Origin: Mikania micrantha
Taxonomy: Eukaryota > Streptophyta > Magnoliopsida > Asterales > Asteraceae
DNA: 64,000 bases
NCBI GenBank assembly: GCA_009363875.1
Contig: CM018694.1
Coordinates: 26,049,415 to 26,113,414 of the forward strand
Direction of reading: 5' to 3'
Shown here: one piece after another, positions 41,932-54,417 of the stretch
Layout of the letters: every line of letters begins with the position of its first letter
Numbering within the stretch: the stretch's first letter is position 1
Notes under the pieces: generated by a model
The model's database searches: none
What the model saw: only the letters and a program-made list of their open reading frames with translations
Told to the model about the DNA's origin: nothing
Program-made: the position numbers and the translations under genes

Positions 41932-42923
41932 ACCTGACAAACAAAGTAAAACCAAACAAACGCTGCCAAGTTAGCAAAGAAGCCAAAGTATGTAACCGTA
42001 TAGCATTTCATTCGTGGTTACAAAATAATTCAAAGTAGGCTATTGACAGCAACCCATTTCCAACAATCAAAAACTGATTTTTAATCTCCCCTCAAAACCC
42101 ATTACTTATTTTTATTCCAAAAATCAGTTCATATTCAATTCCAAAACCCAAATGGTCATTGTCACAGCAAAGATTTCTCAAATGGTTTCTCAACCCAAAA
42201 TCAACAAGGTTTGAACACAAGGTGACCCAATAAGCACTAAACTAACATAGATAATCTATTACTATGCTAAAATAACAATAATCAACCAAAAACAAAAAAT
42301 CTAGAACCATGAACTAAACTAGAAAAGATGAATAAATGTAGAGAACCGATCGTCTCCTTGCTCAAATCCGTCAATGGTGGATGGGGGTGGTGAAATGGTG
42401 AAAGAAATGGGAAAAATCGAAGGTGGGGATGACGGTATATGGTCTTGGGTGGTGAAATTGGTGGTTAGATGGTAGTGGAAAGCAACAATGGTGGTAAAGA
42501 TGGAGATGGTGACGGTAGAAAAGAGAAGGAATTGGGATGAAAATGAATTAGGACTTGAAAAGGGGGATTTTTACCCGTCTAAGCAAGCGTCGCGTAGCGC
42601 GACGATTTGTTGACCCGCGTTTTGACCAAAATCCCTCGCGTAGCTCGACAGTTTGGCCTGTGGGTGTCGCGTAACGTGACAGGGTCTTTTTTCTAGAGAG
42701 TTTTTGGCATTTTCATGCTTTGGCCAAATTTTCATCCCCTTTTTTCCTCTAAAACATCCAAAATAAATTCTAAGGCAAGTAAACATACCTGGAAGCTCCA
42801 AACCACTTTTCTTGCACCAATTTGATTAAAAACCTACAAAACACAAGAAAACAAACAAAAAATGAAAATGAAAAACGAAAAACAAATGCGAAAAACACAC
42901 CAAAAACACTAGAAAACTACCAT
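41932..42923 (-). promoter_or_regulatory. Leader and possible internal promoter of the third ORF
   Basis: Between integrase and the third ORF there is no coding frame. It contains three imperfect copies of the LTR motif TCGCGTAGCGCGA (42589-42602, 42635-42649, 42666-42680). A CT- and CAC-rich stretch follows (42360-42540), then AT-rich sequence ending in a pyrimidine tract and CAG just before ATG 41931. This looks like promoter, leader and intron, by inference. Confidence 0.4.
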
Positions 42924-44161
42924 TTACACATTATACACTTGGGTTTCATCCCAAGAACCCGTCAACACTTTCTCACTCGGTTTCTGTAGGAGGGTTATAT
43001 CCTCCTCATCATTCTCATCCGACGGTCCTCCGATGTAATGCTTCAACCTATGACCGTTTACCTTCCAAGTGTTGCCATCAACTTCATTTTGAAACTCAAC
43101 GGTTCCATATGGAAAAACCTCTTTAACTATGTATGGACCCGTCCACTTGGACTTCAACTTTCCTCCAAATAGCTTCAATTGGGAATTGTAGAGTAAAACC
43201 TGATCACCCTTCTTATACTCTTTTAAACTCTTCAACCTTCTATCATGCAAAGACTTGGTCTTTTCTTTGATACTGAATGAACGTGAATAGACCGCATCAC
43301 AAAGGGCCTTCAACTCATGAATTTGAAAGTACCTTTTCTTACCCGCCTCGGTAAGATCAAGGTTGACCGTTTTAATAGCCCAAAGAGCTCTATGCTACAA
43401 TTCAACGGGGAGATGGCATGATTTGCCATAGACGACCATGTATGGTGTGGTTCCTAAAGGTGTCTTGTAGGACTTTCTAAATTCCCACAATGCGTCATCT
43501 AACTTGTCGGACCAATCCTTCCGACTCTTCCCCACTGTCTTCTCAAGTATGCTTTTCACTCCTCGGTTTGCGTTCTCCACTTGACCACTTGTTTGTGGAT
43601 GGTATGCGGTCGCCAAACGATGAGTGACACCGTAGCGTTGTAGTTCCTTTTCTAACATGGTGTTACAAAAGTACGTGCCATGGTCACTTATTAAATCTCT
43701 AGGAGTTCCAAACCTACTAAACAATTTCTTCAAGAACTTGAGAACTACTCAGGCATCATTCGTAGGCAAGGCTAGAGCCTCAACCCACTTTGAAACATAA
43801 TCTATGGCCACGAGTATATACCTATTCGCTTTGGACAAAGGGAAAGTCCAACAAAATCAATGCCCCAAACATCAAAAAACTCCAACACTTGAATGGGGTT
43901 TTGAGGCATTTCATCCTGAGATGAGATGTTTCCGGTGCGTTGACAAGGATCGCACTTCTTAACAAAATTAAGTGCATCCTTCACCACAGAAGGCCAATAG
44001 AAACCGCAATCGAAAACTTTTTGGGCGCTAGAATGGTGACCATGATGTCCACCCGTCAAGCCTTCGTGGCAATGCTTAAGAATCTCTAGGCCTTCCTTCC
44101 TACTCACACATCTCCTAAGGATACTGTCTCCTCCCACACGATAGAGATACGGTAATCCCAA
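42924..44161 (-). pseudogene. Athila-like integrase
   Basis: Three frames cover the zinc finger (HCHEGLTGGHHG to CDPCQRTGN), the first Asp (FDVWGIDFVG), the second Asp (DLISDHGTYFCNTM) and Glu (HPQTSGQVENANRGVK). A C-terminal domain with DQVLLYNSQLKLFGGKLKSK and WTGPYIVKEVF follows. Breaks occur near 43800-43735 and 43390-43315. All catalytic positions survive but the frame does not. Confidence 0.9.
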
Positions 44162-45351
44162 ACATACCTACCTGCATCCCTAAAGAACTTCTTCTTCTGT
44201 TGAGTGGTCATTCCCTCAATCACCACTCCATGAGCAAGGAAATTTGCCAAGTCGGTGAACCATCGCAATCCTTGCTTCTCCGCCTCTATAAAGTCGATCA
44301 CCTCGTGAGGGAACCTATCACCTATATCCTCCTCACGAATCTCACTCCTCTTCAGATCCTCCAACCGGGAGAGATGATCGGCCTCTACATTTTCCGCCCC
44401 TTTCTTATCTTTAATCTCAATGTCAAATTCTGACAACAAAAGAATCCACCTAATGAGACGAGACTTTGCATCTTTCTTTGCAAAAAGAAACCTCAATGCC
44501 GAATGATCGGTGAAAACGGTGGTCTTTGAAAGCACAAGGTATGACCGGAATTTGTCAAAAGAAAACACTACCGCTAGAAGCTCCTTCTCGGTGGTAGTGT
44601 AATTCTCTTGAGAATCATTGATAGTCTTACTAGCATAGTATATGGGGTGAAAATGCTTATCTCTCCTTTGCCCCAAAACCACCCCAACGGCTTGGTCACT
44701 AGCGTCACACATGAGCTTAAAGGGTAAGCTCCAATCGGGGGCAACTAAAATAGGAGCACTCACAAGTTTGTCCTTCAAAAACTTGAATGCCTTCATGCAT
44801 TCCTCATCAAAATACAAATGGGGTTAGTTTCTCTAAAAGATGGGTCATAGGCCTAGTGATTTTTGAAAAATATATGATGAACCGCTTATAAAAACACGAG
44901 TCACCAAGGAAACTCCTAATGGATTTGACACTCGAAGGTGGTGGGAGTTTACTTATGGTCTCTATCTTAGCTTGGTCTTCCTCAATACCCTCACTCAAAA
45001 TCTTGTGGCCTAACATTATTCCCTCGGTCACCATGAAGTGACACTTCTCCCAATTTAGCATTAACATAGTCTCCACACATCTCTTCAACATTCTCTCTAG
45101 ATTCACCAAATACTGATCAAATGAGCTACCATAAGTTGAAAAGTCATCCATAAACACCTCCATAGATGACTCAATCATATCTTGACATATGGCTACCATG
45201 CACCTCTGAAATATGGCAGGAGCATTGCATAGCCCAAATGGCATGTGACGGTAACCATAAGTGCCATAGGGGCACGTGAAAGTGGCCTTTTCCTGATCCT
45301 TCGGTGCAATGGGGATCTGGAAATACCCAGAAAAGCCATCCAGAAAGCAGT
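44162..45351 (-). pseudogene. Athila-like RT (C-terminal part) and RNase H
   Basis: The RT resumes at the insertion boundary with YCFLDGFSGYFQI-like sequence, then MPFGLCNAPAIFQRCM and the catalytic VFMDDFSTYGSSFDQ. Connection and RNase H follow (PFKLMCDASDQAVGVVLGQR, NYTTTEKELLAVVF, FTDHSALRFLFAKKD). Frame changes at about 45240 and 44815. The first half of the RT lies at 49446-49750. Confidence 0.9.
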
Positions 45352-45825
45352 AGAACTGTCACACCCCAAGCCGGCGGGATGGATCGACTTTCCCGTCAGG
45401 CAGAAGGTTCCCGATGCGCGATATCCGGAATGATAATCGTGATGATCAGATTTTTTACATTGCACATGATATATAAATGAGAAAATGCTAAATAAAATAG
45501 AATTACAAAGTTAAATTACATCTGTTTAGTTCATAATTTAACAATGTAAATCTATTATCAAGATCATATATTCTTCTATCTTGTATCTGCACAAGATATA
45601 CAAAATAAATCTGTAAGATGATGCTACAAAATATGCAGGTCCAAAAGCTAGGTCCTCTAACTGGTATCCTAGTCCAAAAGTAATAACTCCTTAGTTGACC
45701 TGTTCGTCACCTAAGAAGTCATGCAAAAAGATCAAGTCAACACATGGTTGGTGAGTTCATATAGTTTTATAAAAATGAATTTGCATAACCTTTAAATGAC
45801 AACCTTAACCTCACCATTAACCACC

Positions 45826-46180
45826 TATACCATCCAGTTCAGTATGCTTATATACAGAGAATATGTAGGGGACAAGCCCCAGCCAACATCCCACCACACA
45901 CCAAACCACATGATATATAGTTCCTGGAGATAATTAAGCGTCTCATCCCACATCCTAGATTCCATAATATTTGATTCATAGCATTTGAATTACCCTGAAA
46001 ATATTTACCTTGATCCCCCAAAATGACAACCTTAACCTCATCAACGACCGCCTATACTATCCAATCAAGTATGGTTATATATATGGCATATGTAGGGGAC
46101 AAGCCCCAGCCAACATCCCACCACATACTGGACTGTTTAGCATATTGTCGTTAATGATAATGAAGTTTTTCATTCCTTTC
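45826..46180 (-). promoter_or_regulatory. Duplicated core promoter in the solo LTR
   Basis: Two units about 225 bp apart have GTATATAAGCATAC-like and ATATATAACCATAC-like TATA sequences on the minus strand, each preceded by GGGGCTTGTCCCCTACATA. Same arrangement as 15745-16170. Confidence 0.55.
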
Positions 46181-47889
46181 ACCTTCATTTTAGATTCTGA
46201 TTTCCCCAATTTGAAATACTTCAGATTTCTTGAGTTCACCATGCATACATGATTACTCAAAACACTTGTAGAAATATAATGTTAAATATTTAATTAAATT
46301 AACAACTAAGCATTTAAATACAACTAAGACATGATGATTGGGCCTTATTTGACTCAATCAATTAGACTTAGTTGTTGGTGGTTGTCCAAGTTGTACCCTC
46401 TCACACGTGGCCCATATCAGGCATGCCCACTAGGAGTCTACCTGTATGTGTCGGGACTTTCATGATGCCCATATCAGCTTGACCCATTGGTCTACTGTAC
46501 ATGCCGGTACTTTAAGGATATCCTTTGATTCCTGATCATCTTTGTTCTCTCTATTTCGTTTGATAGTTTAAGTTATTGCCCATATAGCTTGACTACAAGA
46601 GTCTACTATTTATGCCGAGACTTTACGTGTGTTACACGTGGTCTTATTTCAATAATTCACAAACGGTTATGATTCTCTTGATTCTCTTGATTTTGATCTT
46701 TAGAATTCCATGATTCCACAATGATTATAGATTCTTGAGTAGGATCCTTAGTTTACTGATCATATACTGGATTAGATTCCATTGCATTTGATCTTTAGCT
46801 TTAGTTCTTTTGATTTCCCTGTGAGTTTAGATTCTTGAATTTGAACTTGATGGACTAAGGGTTTGTTTAGAGTTTAGAATTAAAGTATTACTTATAAGAG
46901 TAGTTAATTAACTTGTTGGTTAATTCAACATAGCAATTTCCTAGACAGGAGTCGAGGAGTGTAAACAAGCACATAATAATCATATAACAAGCAAAAACAT
47001 TTACGTAAAACAATTTAAGTTAAAAGGTTTACGCATGCTTCTCAGCCCCGCGTTTGAAAACAAAAATGTTTACAAAAAGGGCAACGAACTCCCCTGTGTT
47101 GCTCTGTAAATGATTTATCACAAAACGCGCGCTCGTTGTTTGTAGACTATATTGCTTCAGTACCTGAGTTGTTTTAAGAGAATTCAAATACGATAAGTAT
47201 TTATAGTAGTCGTCGTATCTAGGGTTTGGTCTCGGTTTGCAACTAAGTGTCCTAGATACTAATGTGTTTCCACAGTTCTAACTATTAACCTAAGTAAGCA
47301 CCTATTATTAACCCTAATCTCAGGATTTGTCGTTACAAGTTCCCAATTAACATGTTTTAAATTTAATTTACTCTAACTTAGATATTAGATTTTTTTAAAA
47401 AAATCATTTAATTTACTCTAACAAAGTTTACTCATGATGTGCTTCGGTTAAGCCCATAGGGCCCACCTCAGCCCGTTTGTTAGACTTTGATCTTCCAAAT
47501 GATTTCTTTCGTTAAAACATCCTTAACTTAAGAAAAATGGGGTTTTCTCATGATGGGCTTGGGTTAAGCCCATTGGGCTAAACATAAACCCAATTACTAG
47601 CTCTTTGACTTCCGGGTGATTATAGATAAAGATTTTCGAATAATTTGGCATAGATAATTCATTTAAATCATCTATGTTTAGAAAGTTATTCTCAAGTTAT
47701 CCTCATAATTCATTGATCTTGTATAAAATCTCAAGAATTCAAATTTTTAGATTATCAAGAAAGGTGGTAGCTCTCTCAAATATTCATGCATGCATGTATA
47801 TATATTTATATGATTATGTATACTCATGTTCCTCATCCTTAGCCTAGCCCAAGGACCTAACTTGGGCAACTCATAGTGTTCATAGATGT

Positions 47890-48365
47890 CTTAGGTTCGC
47901 TGCTATAACATGAGTTTAAGGGGTCTAAAGTTCGGCTAAGTAGAGTTCGCACTAAACATATTAGCCAACATAAGGTAGCTTCGCTGCCCAAGGGGTTTAT
48001 GCATGAGGTTCGGCTACATGTAAGGTTTGCATGGAAATGGTTCAGCCCAAAGGTTCGACTAAAGTAGTAGGTTCGCTGCTCTTGTTTAAAAAAACACCGA
48101 AGGTTCGTATGCTCTTTGGTGTGGTTCGGTGCTAGAAGGTTCGCCAGCTCATGGTTCGTGGCCAGCTAGTTCAGGATGCTTATGTTCGGCTAAGGAGAAA
48201 ACCCTAGGTTCGCTTCACCCTAAGGTTCGGCCATCCTAGGTTTGTTGCTCGCTGGTTCGTTTGCCGAGGGTTCACCTAGACCATTGGGGTTCGACCAAGT
48301 AGGAGGTTCGGCCATGTATGCAGGTTCGGCCAGGTCTGGGTTCGTGGCTCAGGGTGTTCGCCGAC
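47890..48365. repeat. GGTTCG(GC) motif array
   Basis: About 25 copies of GGTTCG or GTTCGGC occur in under 500 bp. They take the place that the GCCGAATG array occupies in the related LTRs A and B. Confidence 0.85.
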
Positions 48366-49445
48366 TGGCACCCTTGCAACTCCATTAATCATCATCTTCT
48401 TCATTGAATTCCTCCTGTCGCAGGTTAGTACCTAGAGCTTCCTAGTGTTTCCAGGTGTTTATCCTCATATTCTCAAACGTTTAGATCAACTAGAACAACA
48501 ATAAACTAAGGATGTCATGTTCCAAACAAAACCGAAATATAACTAGAGATTTACCTCGAAAATGATGGATGAAGCTTAGATCCCTTGTACTTTCGTGATT
48601 TACGTGATGTGGTGGTCGTTTTGACACCATGAACACTTGAAATGGTTGAGAATTGGCTGCAATCTTGTAGAGAGAAGGTAGAAAGAGAGATTATAGAGAG
48701 AGAGTTTAGAGTGAGACAGAGAAAAACAAAAATGGAGGAGAGAGGTGAGGTGGTTGTGGTCTTAATGACCATATTAAATGGGTTAGAGATACCCGGTTTC
48801 GTTCGGTTACGCGTAAAACATCGGTTCTTCGTAGTTTTCGTAACGAAACGACTCAGTTTTAAGGTAAGATTTGTAAAATTATTCTAGGTTGTGATTCCTA
48901 ATAAATTAACTAAATATCTTTTGTTTATTTTAAATTTTCAAAAATATCAAATTTACTGTTTAAAATTGATTCGTACAGTCGTCGTGAGTATTCGTTCGAA
49001 TCGTCACCCGTACGAACACGACGATAACTTTACTTTTCAATATTGTTTTCTAATTATCGGATATAATTTAGAACGTTAAACCTTCATATTTATTTGTACA
49101 GATCGTCACATATACGAATAATTCGTCGATTTAGCATTCACGTAACGACATCCGTGTTGTTTTGTTCTGTAAAGCCTCACATACGATTATACATAATAAA
49201 ATCCTAACAAATAATCACATGACGGTTCTGTATTGCCAGATAATTATCTGACTGATGAACCATGTTTTCTGAGTTTTATTTTCTGTAATGATTCAGAATT
49301 TGTTGTTTGATAACACGTAATGCATACAATATATGATATGAATATAAAATACACTGAAATACGTAAAGTTTGTACCTGATTATTGTTCATGCTACTGTTG
49401 AGATCACTGTTCCGGTGATATTTCCGGCACTGATATTACAAGAAG

Positions 49446-49750
49446 TGCTGGCCTGCTAACCGCTCCAACATCTAGTCAATGAAAGGAAGGGGAATGTGAT
49501 CCTTTCGGGTGGCATCGTGAAGTTTCCTATAATCGATGCAAAGTCGCTACCCCGTGACCATGCGAGAAGGAATGAGCTCATTTTTATCATTCGTGATAAC
49601 TGTCATCCCTCCCTTTTTAGGGACGACCTGAGTGGGGCTCACCCATGAAGAATCCGAGATAGGATAAATCAAGCCTGCATCCATCAACTTCAACACCTCC
49701 TTCTTCACAACCTCTTGCATGTTAGGATTTAAACGCCTCTGAGGTTGGAC
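49446..49750 (-). pseudogene. Athila-like RT, N-terminal part
   Basis: Minus-strand codons read the start of RT (LMDAGLIYPIS, CIDYRKL-like segments, then LPFIDWMLERLAGQHF) with several stops, ending exactly at the solo LTR. The continuation is at 45351. Confidence 0.8.
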
Positions 49751-50630
49751 TACCGGATTATCTCATCTTCCATGAGTATCCTATGTGTGCAATAAGCAGG
49801 GCTAATGCCTTGGATATCCAAGAGTCTCAAAGCAATAGCACTCTTATACAAGCTCAACACACATAACAGTCTCTTCTTCTTCTCCTCACTCAACATGGAT
49901 GAAATGACAACAGGTAGAGTGGAATCCTCTCCTAAAAATGCATACTCTAAGTTGGAGGGTAAAACCTTAAGCTTAAGGGCGGGTGGTGACTCTACAGAGG
50001 GTTTCTTACTCTCCTCCCTCAACTCATCAATCTCTAGCACCTTAGAAATCACTGACACCCCCTCATCTACTATCTCAAACTCCTCCTCACTCCTCTCAAC
50101 TACCAAATCAGCCCAGCACATGTACTCAAGACACCTATCTACGTGTGACATGAAGGAATTTATGATGTAAACTGAATGACATGGGTCACTAAAGTCATCT
50201 TGATCACCGGGATGCCTCATGGACTTCACAACCTCAAATGTGACAGTCTCATCACCCACTCTAAGAGTGAGCTTCCCATCAAACACATCGATAATGGCTT
50301 TAGCGGTCCTCAAGAAAGGACGGCCTAGAATGATAGGTACACTCTCATCGGCCTCCATATCAAGGATCACGAAATCCACGGGACTACAAATTTTTCCACC
50401 TTCACCAACAAGTTCTCAACAATACCCCATGGACACTTGACCGTCCGGTCAGCAAGGGACAATGTCATGCGCGTAGGCAGAAGATCACCATGTGCTAGTT
50501 TTTCATATAAAGAATAGGGCATCAAATTGATATCTGCCAACGCGTGCCTCTGAGTGTCACTACCAAACAGACATGGGATAGTAAAGATCCGCGGATCTGT
50601 CAACTTCTCCGGTAGCTTCTTCAGAATCAC
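49750..50630 (-). pseudogene. Athila-like protease region, active site deleted
   Basis: Frames read EKLTDPRIFTIPCLFGSDTQ, RHALADINLMPYSLYEKL, then MEADESVPIILGRPFLRTAK and IDVFDGKLTLRVGDE. Relatives have ALADLGASINLMPYSLY, so four residues including the conserved Gly-Ala-Ser after the aspartate are missing in frame. A frameshift near 50380 separates the halves. The protease cannot be active. Confidence 0.85.
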
Positions 50631-51279
50631 CGCAGAACACCCCCCCGCTTAATGTAACATTAGAAAGTTCCCCTAGCCAATCCTTGCTCTTCAAAAAATC
50701 CTTAAGGAATTTGGCATACTTGGGCATATGTTGAAGAGCCTCAATGAATGGAAGATTGATCTTCAACTGTTTAAACATGTCAAGAAAGTGACCATACTCC
50801 TTAGCATGCTTTTGGTGAGCTAAGCGAGAAGGGTATGGAAGTCGTGAATGATCAATCTTAGGACTCAGCCTAACCTCAACCGGTTTCTTGTCAACCAGTA
50901 CCACTACAGGAGACTCGCTGCTCGGTGCTGTACTTGCTGGGATTGGCCCGATGTACACCCCTCCAGGAGTCTCCATCTCAATCTCCTCATCCACCGGTTC
51001 CTCTTCCTTTACCTCTACCGGTGGATCTACTCTCTCACCCCTTAGACCAATCCTAGTGGTAACTGCTTTTATATGAGCATTTGGATTAGGCTGTGTGCTG
51101 CCCGAAAACTGGTCTGGGAGCCTCTCATCCAAACGCTTAGAAATATCCCCAACTGATCTTTGAAGATTAAGAAAAGCAGATTGTTGGTTTTTCAGAATGA
51201 TGTCATGCTCAACAAGGGTTTTCTGAGTATTTGCATCCTTAGCAACCAACTGGGTCAGTAACTCCTCAATCTTACTCAT
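50631..51279 (-). pseudogene. Athila-like gag-protease linker
   Basis: The frame 50560-51279 has a coiled-coil start (MSKIEELLTQLVAKDANTQ), an acidic Pro-rich section and the conserved GHFLDMFKQLKINLPFIEAL and MPKYAKFLKDFLKSK, found between gag and protease in Athila elements. It is preceded by a (CCA)n tract at 51285-51312. Confidence 0.85.
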
Positions 51280-52558
51280 GCTACCCCCACCACCACCACC
51301 ACCACCACCACTACCCGCCCCCGGTGTATGACTCGGATGACTAACCGAAGAATGACCCTGCCCCTGGTTATGAGGTAACCCAGATTTGAAACCAGGGAGA
51401 TGACCGGAAGAACGCCAATTGATGTTCTGGTGGTTTCTCCAATTTTGATTTTAAGAGTTATTGATAGGGTTAGTGCTACCCCTGCCCCTACCTTGACCCC
51501 CAAATAGTCAACCTGCTCCTGGTTGACCATCAAACACTCATATGTGGCATGGCCACCCCTAAAGATCTCACACCTATCTACCCTCATCTTCAACTCCTTC
51601 ACATCCCTCGACGAGGCCTCGAGAGCAGCTGCCACACTACTATCCACATTAACGTGGTGAAATCCTCTCATGGAAGAGGAGGAACTAGAATAGGATTGGA
51701 ATTTCTATTAGCATAACGCTGCTCATACTCAGTCTGAGCAAAACTCTCAAACATGTCATTGCACACAGCAACATCCCTTTTACCCATAAGATGACCACCC
51801 GTAGATGTGTCAAAATGATCCCGAGTCTCATAAGTGAGACCATTGTAGAATTTCTCTACAAGGGCACAATTAGAGTGACCATGTTGGGAGCATCTGGTAA
51901 GCAAATTCGGTAATCTCTGCCAAGCAAGGTAATATGGCTCATCGGGTGCCATACGAAAAGAGTAGATTTCATTACGAAGGCGGGCTACCTTGGCAGGAGG
52001 AAAGTACTTCTCAAGGAAAGCATCCCTAAGACTGCCCCAAATGGTGAAAGATCTGGGTGCATGCGATTCAAGCCAAGTGGCTGCCCTACCCGCAAGAGAA
52101 AAGGGAAATAGCTGCAAGAAAATGGCATCTTCAGTGGCACCTTGAAGATTAAACGTACAACAGATGAGAGTCAGGTGAGCTATGTGTGCTGGAACATCCT
52201 CATCATCCCGGCCATTAAACTTAGAGTTGTTAATGGCTGTCACGATGTACGAGGGAATCTGCCACGAATTTTCATTCATAATGTTTGGCACAGTGATGGG
52301 ATTGTTATGTCCCGTGAAACCCACGGTGTACTGCTGATGAACTGTACGACGGTTTGCCATTTGTGGAACAAAGTGCAAACGAGGACTAGAATGAGGAGTA
52401 GAATCAGAAGAGGACGGTGGTGTGTGCTCAGAAAAAATTACACAAATGGGAGTAGAAGCACTTACCTCGCTCGTAGAACCTTCAGAAAAGTCCCGCGAAT
52501 CGATCCTTAAAGGTAAAGAAAGCTCAGGTGGCGGTCCGTGTGAGCATAAGTGTGGCAT
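51280..52558 (-). pseudogene. Athila-like gag
   Basis: The start is ATG at 52558, shortly after an acceptor-like TTATTTGTTTGCAG in the leader. The capsid core is readable: HIAHLTLICCTFNLQGATED, FPFSLAGRAATWLESHAP, AFLEKYFPPAKVARLRNEI, EKFYNGLTYETRDHFDTSTG. The first frame stops at 51668. The next (51276-51671) holds a degenerate knuckle region (CEIFRGGHATYEC). Broken by at least one stop and frameshifts. Confidence 0.88.
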
Positions 52559-52700
52559 ACACTACCAAACCTGCAAACAAATAAAAATTTATCAACAAGA
52601 AATAAATACAATAAAACAAAACTAAAAACTGAAAACAAACTAAAAACAAATACGCACAGATAAGACACAAGTTTAATAAGCACAATCGACTAAGAAGTGC

Positions 52701-52715
52701 CCGGCAACGGCGCCA
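52701..52715 (-). other. Primer-binding site, tRNA-Asp type
   Basis: The minus strand reads TGGCGCCGTTGCCGG, the site used by Athila-type elements (tRNA-Asp), six bases from the LTR boundary. The leader between here and gag (52559-52700) is T-rich on the minus strand and ends in an acceptor-like CAG. Confidence 0.88.
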
Positions 52716-52721
52716 AAAACT

Positions 52722-54417
52722 TGATGTGTGCAAAGTAGTTTAATTAAAAATAATAAAAACTACAACTATCCTAGACACTAAGTAATACTCTAGACTCTCT
52801 AAGCTAAACTACTAACAGGCAAGTGAACCTATAAAAAATAGTAAAGAAAAGAATGTCCGGATATCGAACCCACAGACTTTTATAGAAAATGCAAACAGAC
52901 TCAAGGACTTATCTATACAAATTTACTTGATTAAAGGAATTGTTTTAAATGGGAGTTTTGCTATTTAATTAAAATAAATTGATAACCTAACAACTGGATT
53001 AAGACTAAGTAAGAGAATTGAAACAAGAAGTCACAAATAATGAGATGACTACCTAGGGTTTACTCTAAACATGTCCAATGCCATTTAGATTGATTATGGA
53101 ACTATTGTGAACCCGAGATATTTGATTATTAACCAATAAAAAATTTAGAGTATCTTCAACCTTTCTCAAAGATTTCAACTTAGATGTCTACGAGTCTTTT
53201 AATTACCAGCTTAAGTTAATTAATCTCACAAGTTAACCAACCCATCAATGACATATCCTAAAACCATCTACCTCACATAAATGAAAGTCTCAATACAAAA
53301 ACATGTACGAAATAATAAGGAGAATCAACTTGGATTTAGTATGCAAGAATATGTTCAATTAACCTAATCTTAGTCTTTTCACAAAGACTTTAACTAGTTA
53401 CTAAACATTCAAGACACACTAACAAACTCTCACCTCACGGCGTTTGAATTTGATTAAACATTTAGTTCGTTTATGACATAATTAACATTCCTATGAATCA
53501 CTACGTCTAGCAACCCATTTAGTAATCAAAAACACAAAGTAATTGATCTAACACGTACCTATTATAAGAAATACATTCATCAAAGCACATGAGGAATTTA
53601 TAAATCAAACTAATAAACAAAACAAACATTCCAACACATCCAAGAATCAAAACCTAATCTTTATGTCATTAGAATCCAACATTTGCTCCACAATCAATCA
53701 TTATAAACATCAGACATGCATAATCATAAAACCCTAGGTAGTGTTAATGGTCTAGCCACAAATCATACTGAATAAACCGCAAGAACTAATATAAAAACCA
53801 TTAACAAACATCATACGAATTGAAAACAATACAAGAATAAGAACCAAGTGGGATTACACCCTTCGATTTGAAATCCTCGGGCTTCTCGGTGATGATTCTT
53901 GACCTCGATTGCCTATTCCAGCCTTCTAGTCACCTCCAAAGTCGTCTCTAAGTCGTGTTGTAACCTAATTCCCAAGCCTCTAGCCGTTTTGTTTCATTAA
54001 ACTTATTTTTCTAATTTTGTAGCCCTGTCGCGCTACTCGACAATACCCAGAAACCCTCCGGGCTACATTAGGAAACACACTACCCGACAAAATAGTCGGG
54101 TCAATCCGTAATCATTAAAAGGGGTATTTTGGTCCTTTTCCACCTGTCGCGCTACGCGACAGAGTTTCCCAAATCCTTCGCGATATGCGACGACTTCGAG
54201 AATCCAGCTTTTGGCTTTCTATGTTTTCAGGTCCGTTCTCTTCCAACCGGGATCTCGTTTTCATCATCTTTTGTGCTAAAAATTCATGTTTATGATCTGC
54301 TAGCATTAAATTACAGAAATGTGAAGCACCAGATTAAATGGACTCCAAAAATGAATAAAACTGTACAGAAAATAACCAAAAACAAATAGAAAAACAGATG
54401 TGTTTCCCAACACATCA
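52722..54417 (-). repeat. 5' LTR of the Athila-like element
   Basis: 1696 bp with terminal TGATGTGT / ACACATCA. It contains the TCGCGCTACGCGA-type array at 54017-54200. The part 53137-53975 is absent from the 3' LTR. Confidence 0.93.

Larger units (their letters stand above)
45357..49440 (-). repeat. Solo gypsy LTR of 4084 bp inside the Athila RT
   Basis: Bounded by TGTCACACCCC and GATATTACA, with flanking AGAAC (45352-45356) and AGAAG (49441-49445), a 5-bp target duplication with one mismatch. The interrupted RT codons rejoin across it. There is no PBS, gag or pol. Contents left to right: C/G-rich 3' end, two promoter repeats (about 45830-45990 and 46020-46180), AT-rich sequence, a GGTTCG array (47890-48365), a GA-rich segment (48660-48740) and CGT-rich sequence. 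Confidence 0.88.
38463..54417 (-). mobile_element. Athila-like Ty3/gypsy element, 16 kb, with nested solo LTR
   Basis: Perfect target duplication ATGGA (38458-38462 and 54418-54422). LTRs are 52722-54417 (5', 1696 bp) and 38463-39284 (3', 822 bp because of an internal deletion). The LTR termini form an inverted repeat (TGATGTGT / ACACATCA). The tRNA-Asp PBS, gag, a protease that has lost its active site, RT, RNase H, integrase and a third ORF in the env position give the Athila order. RT is split by a 4084-bp insertion (45357-49440). Frameshifts and stops are many, so the element is inactive. Confidence 0.94.
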
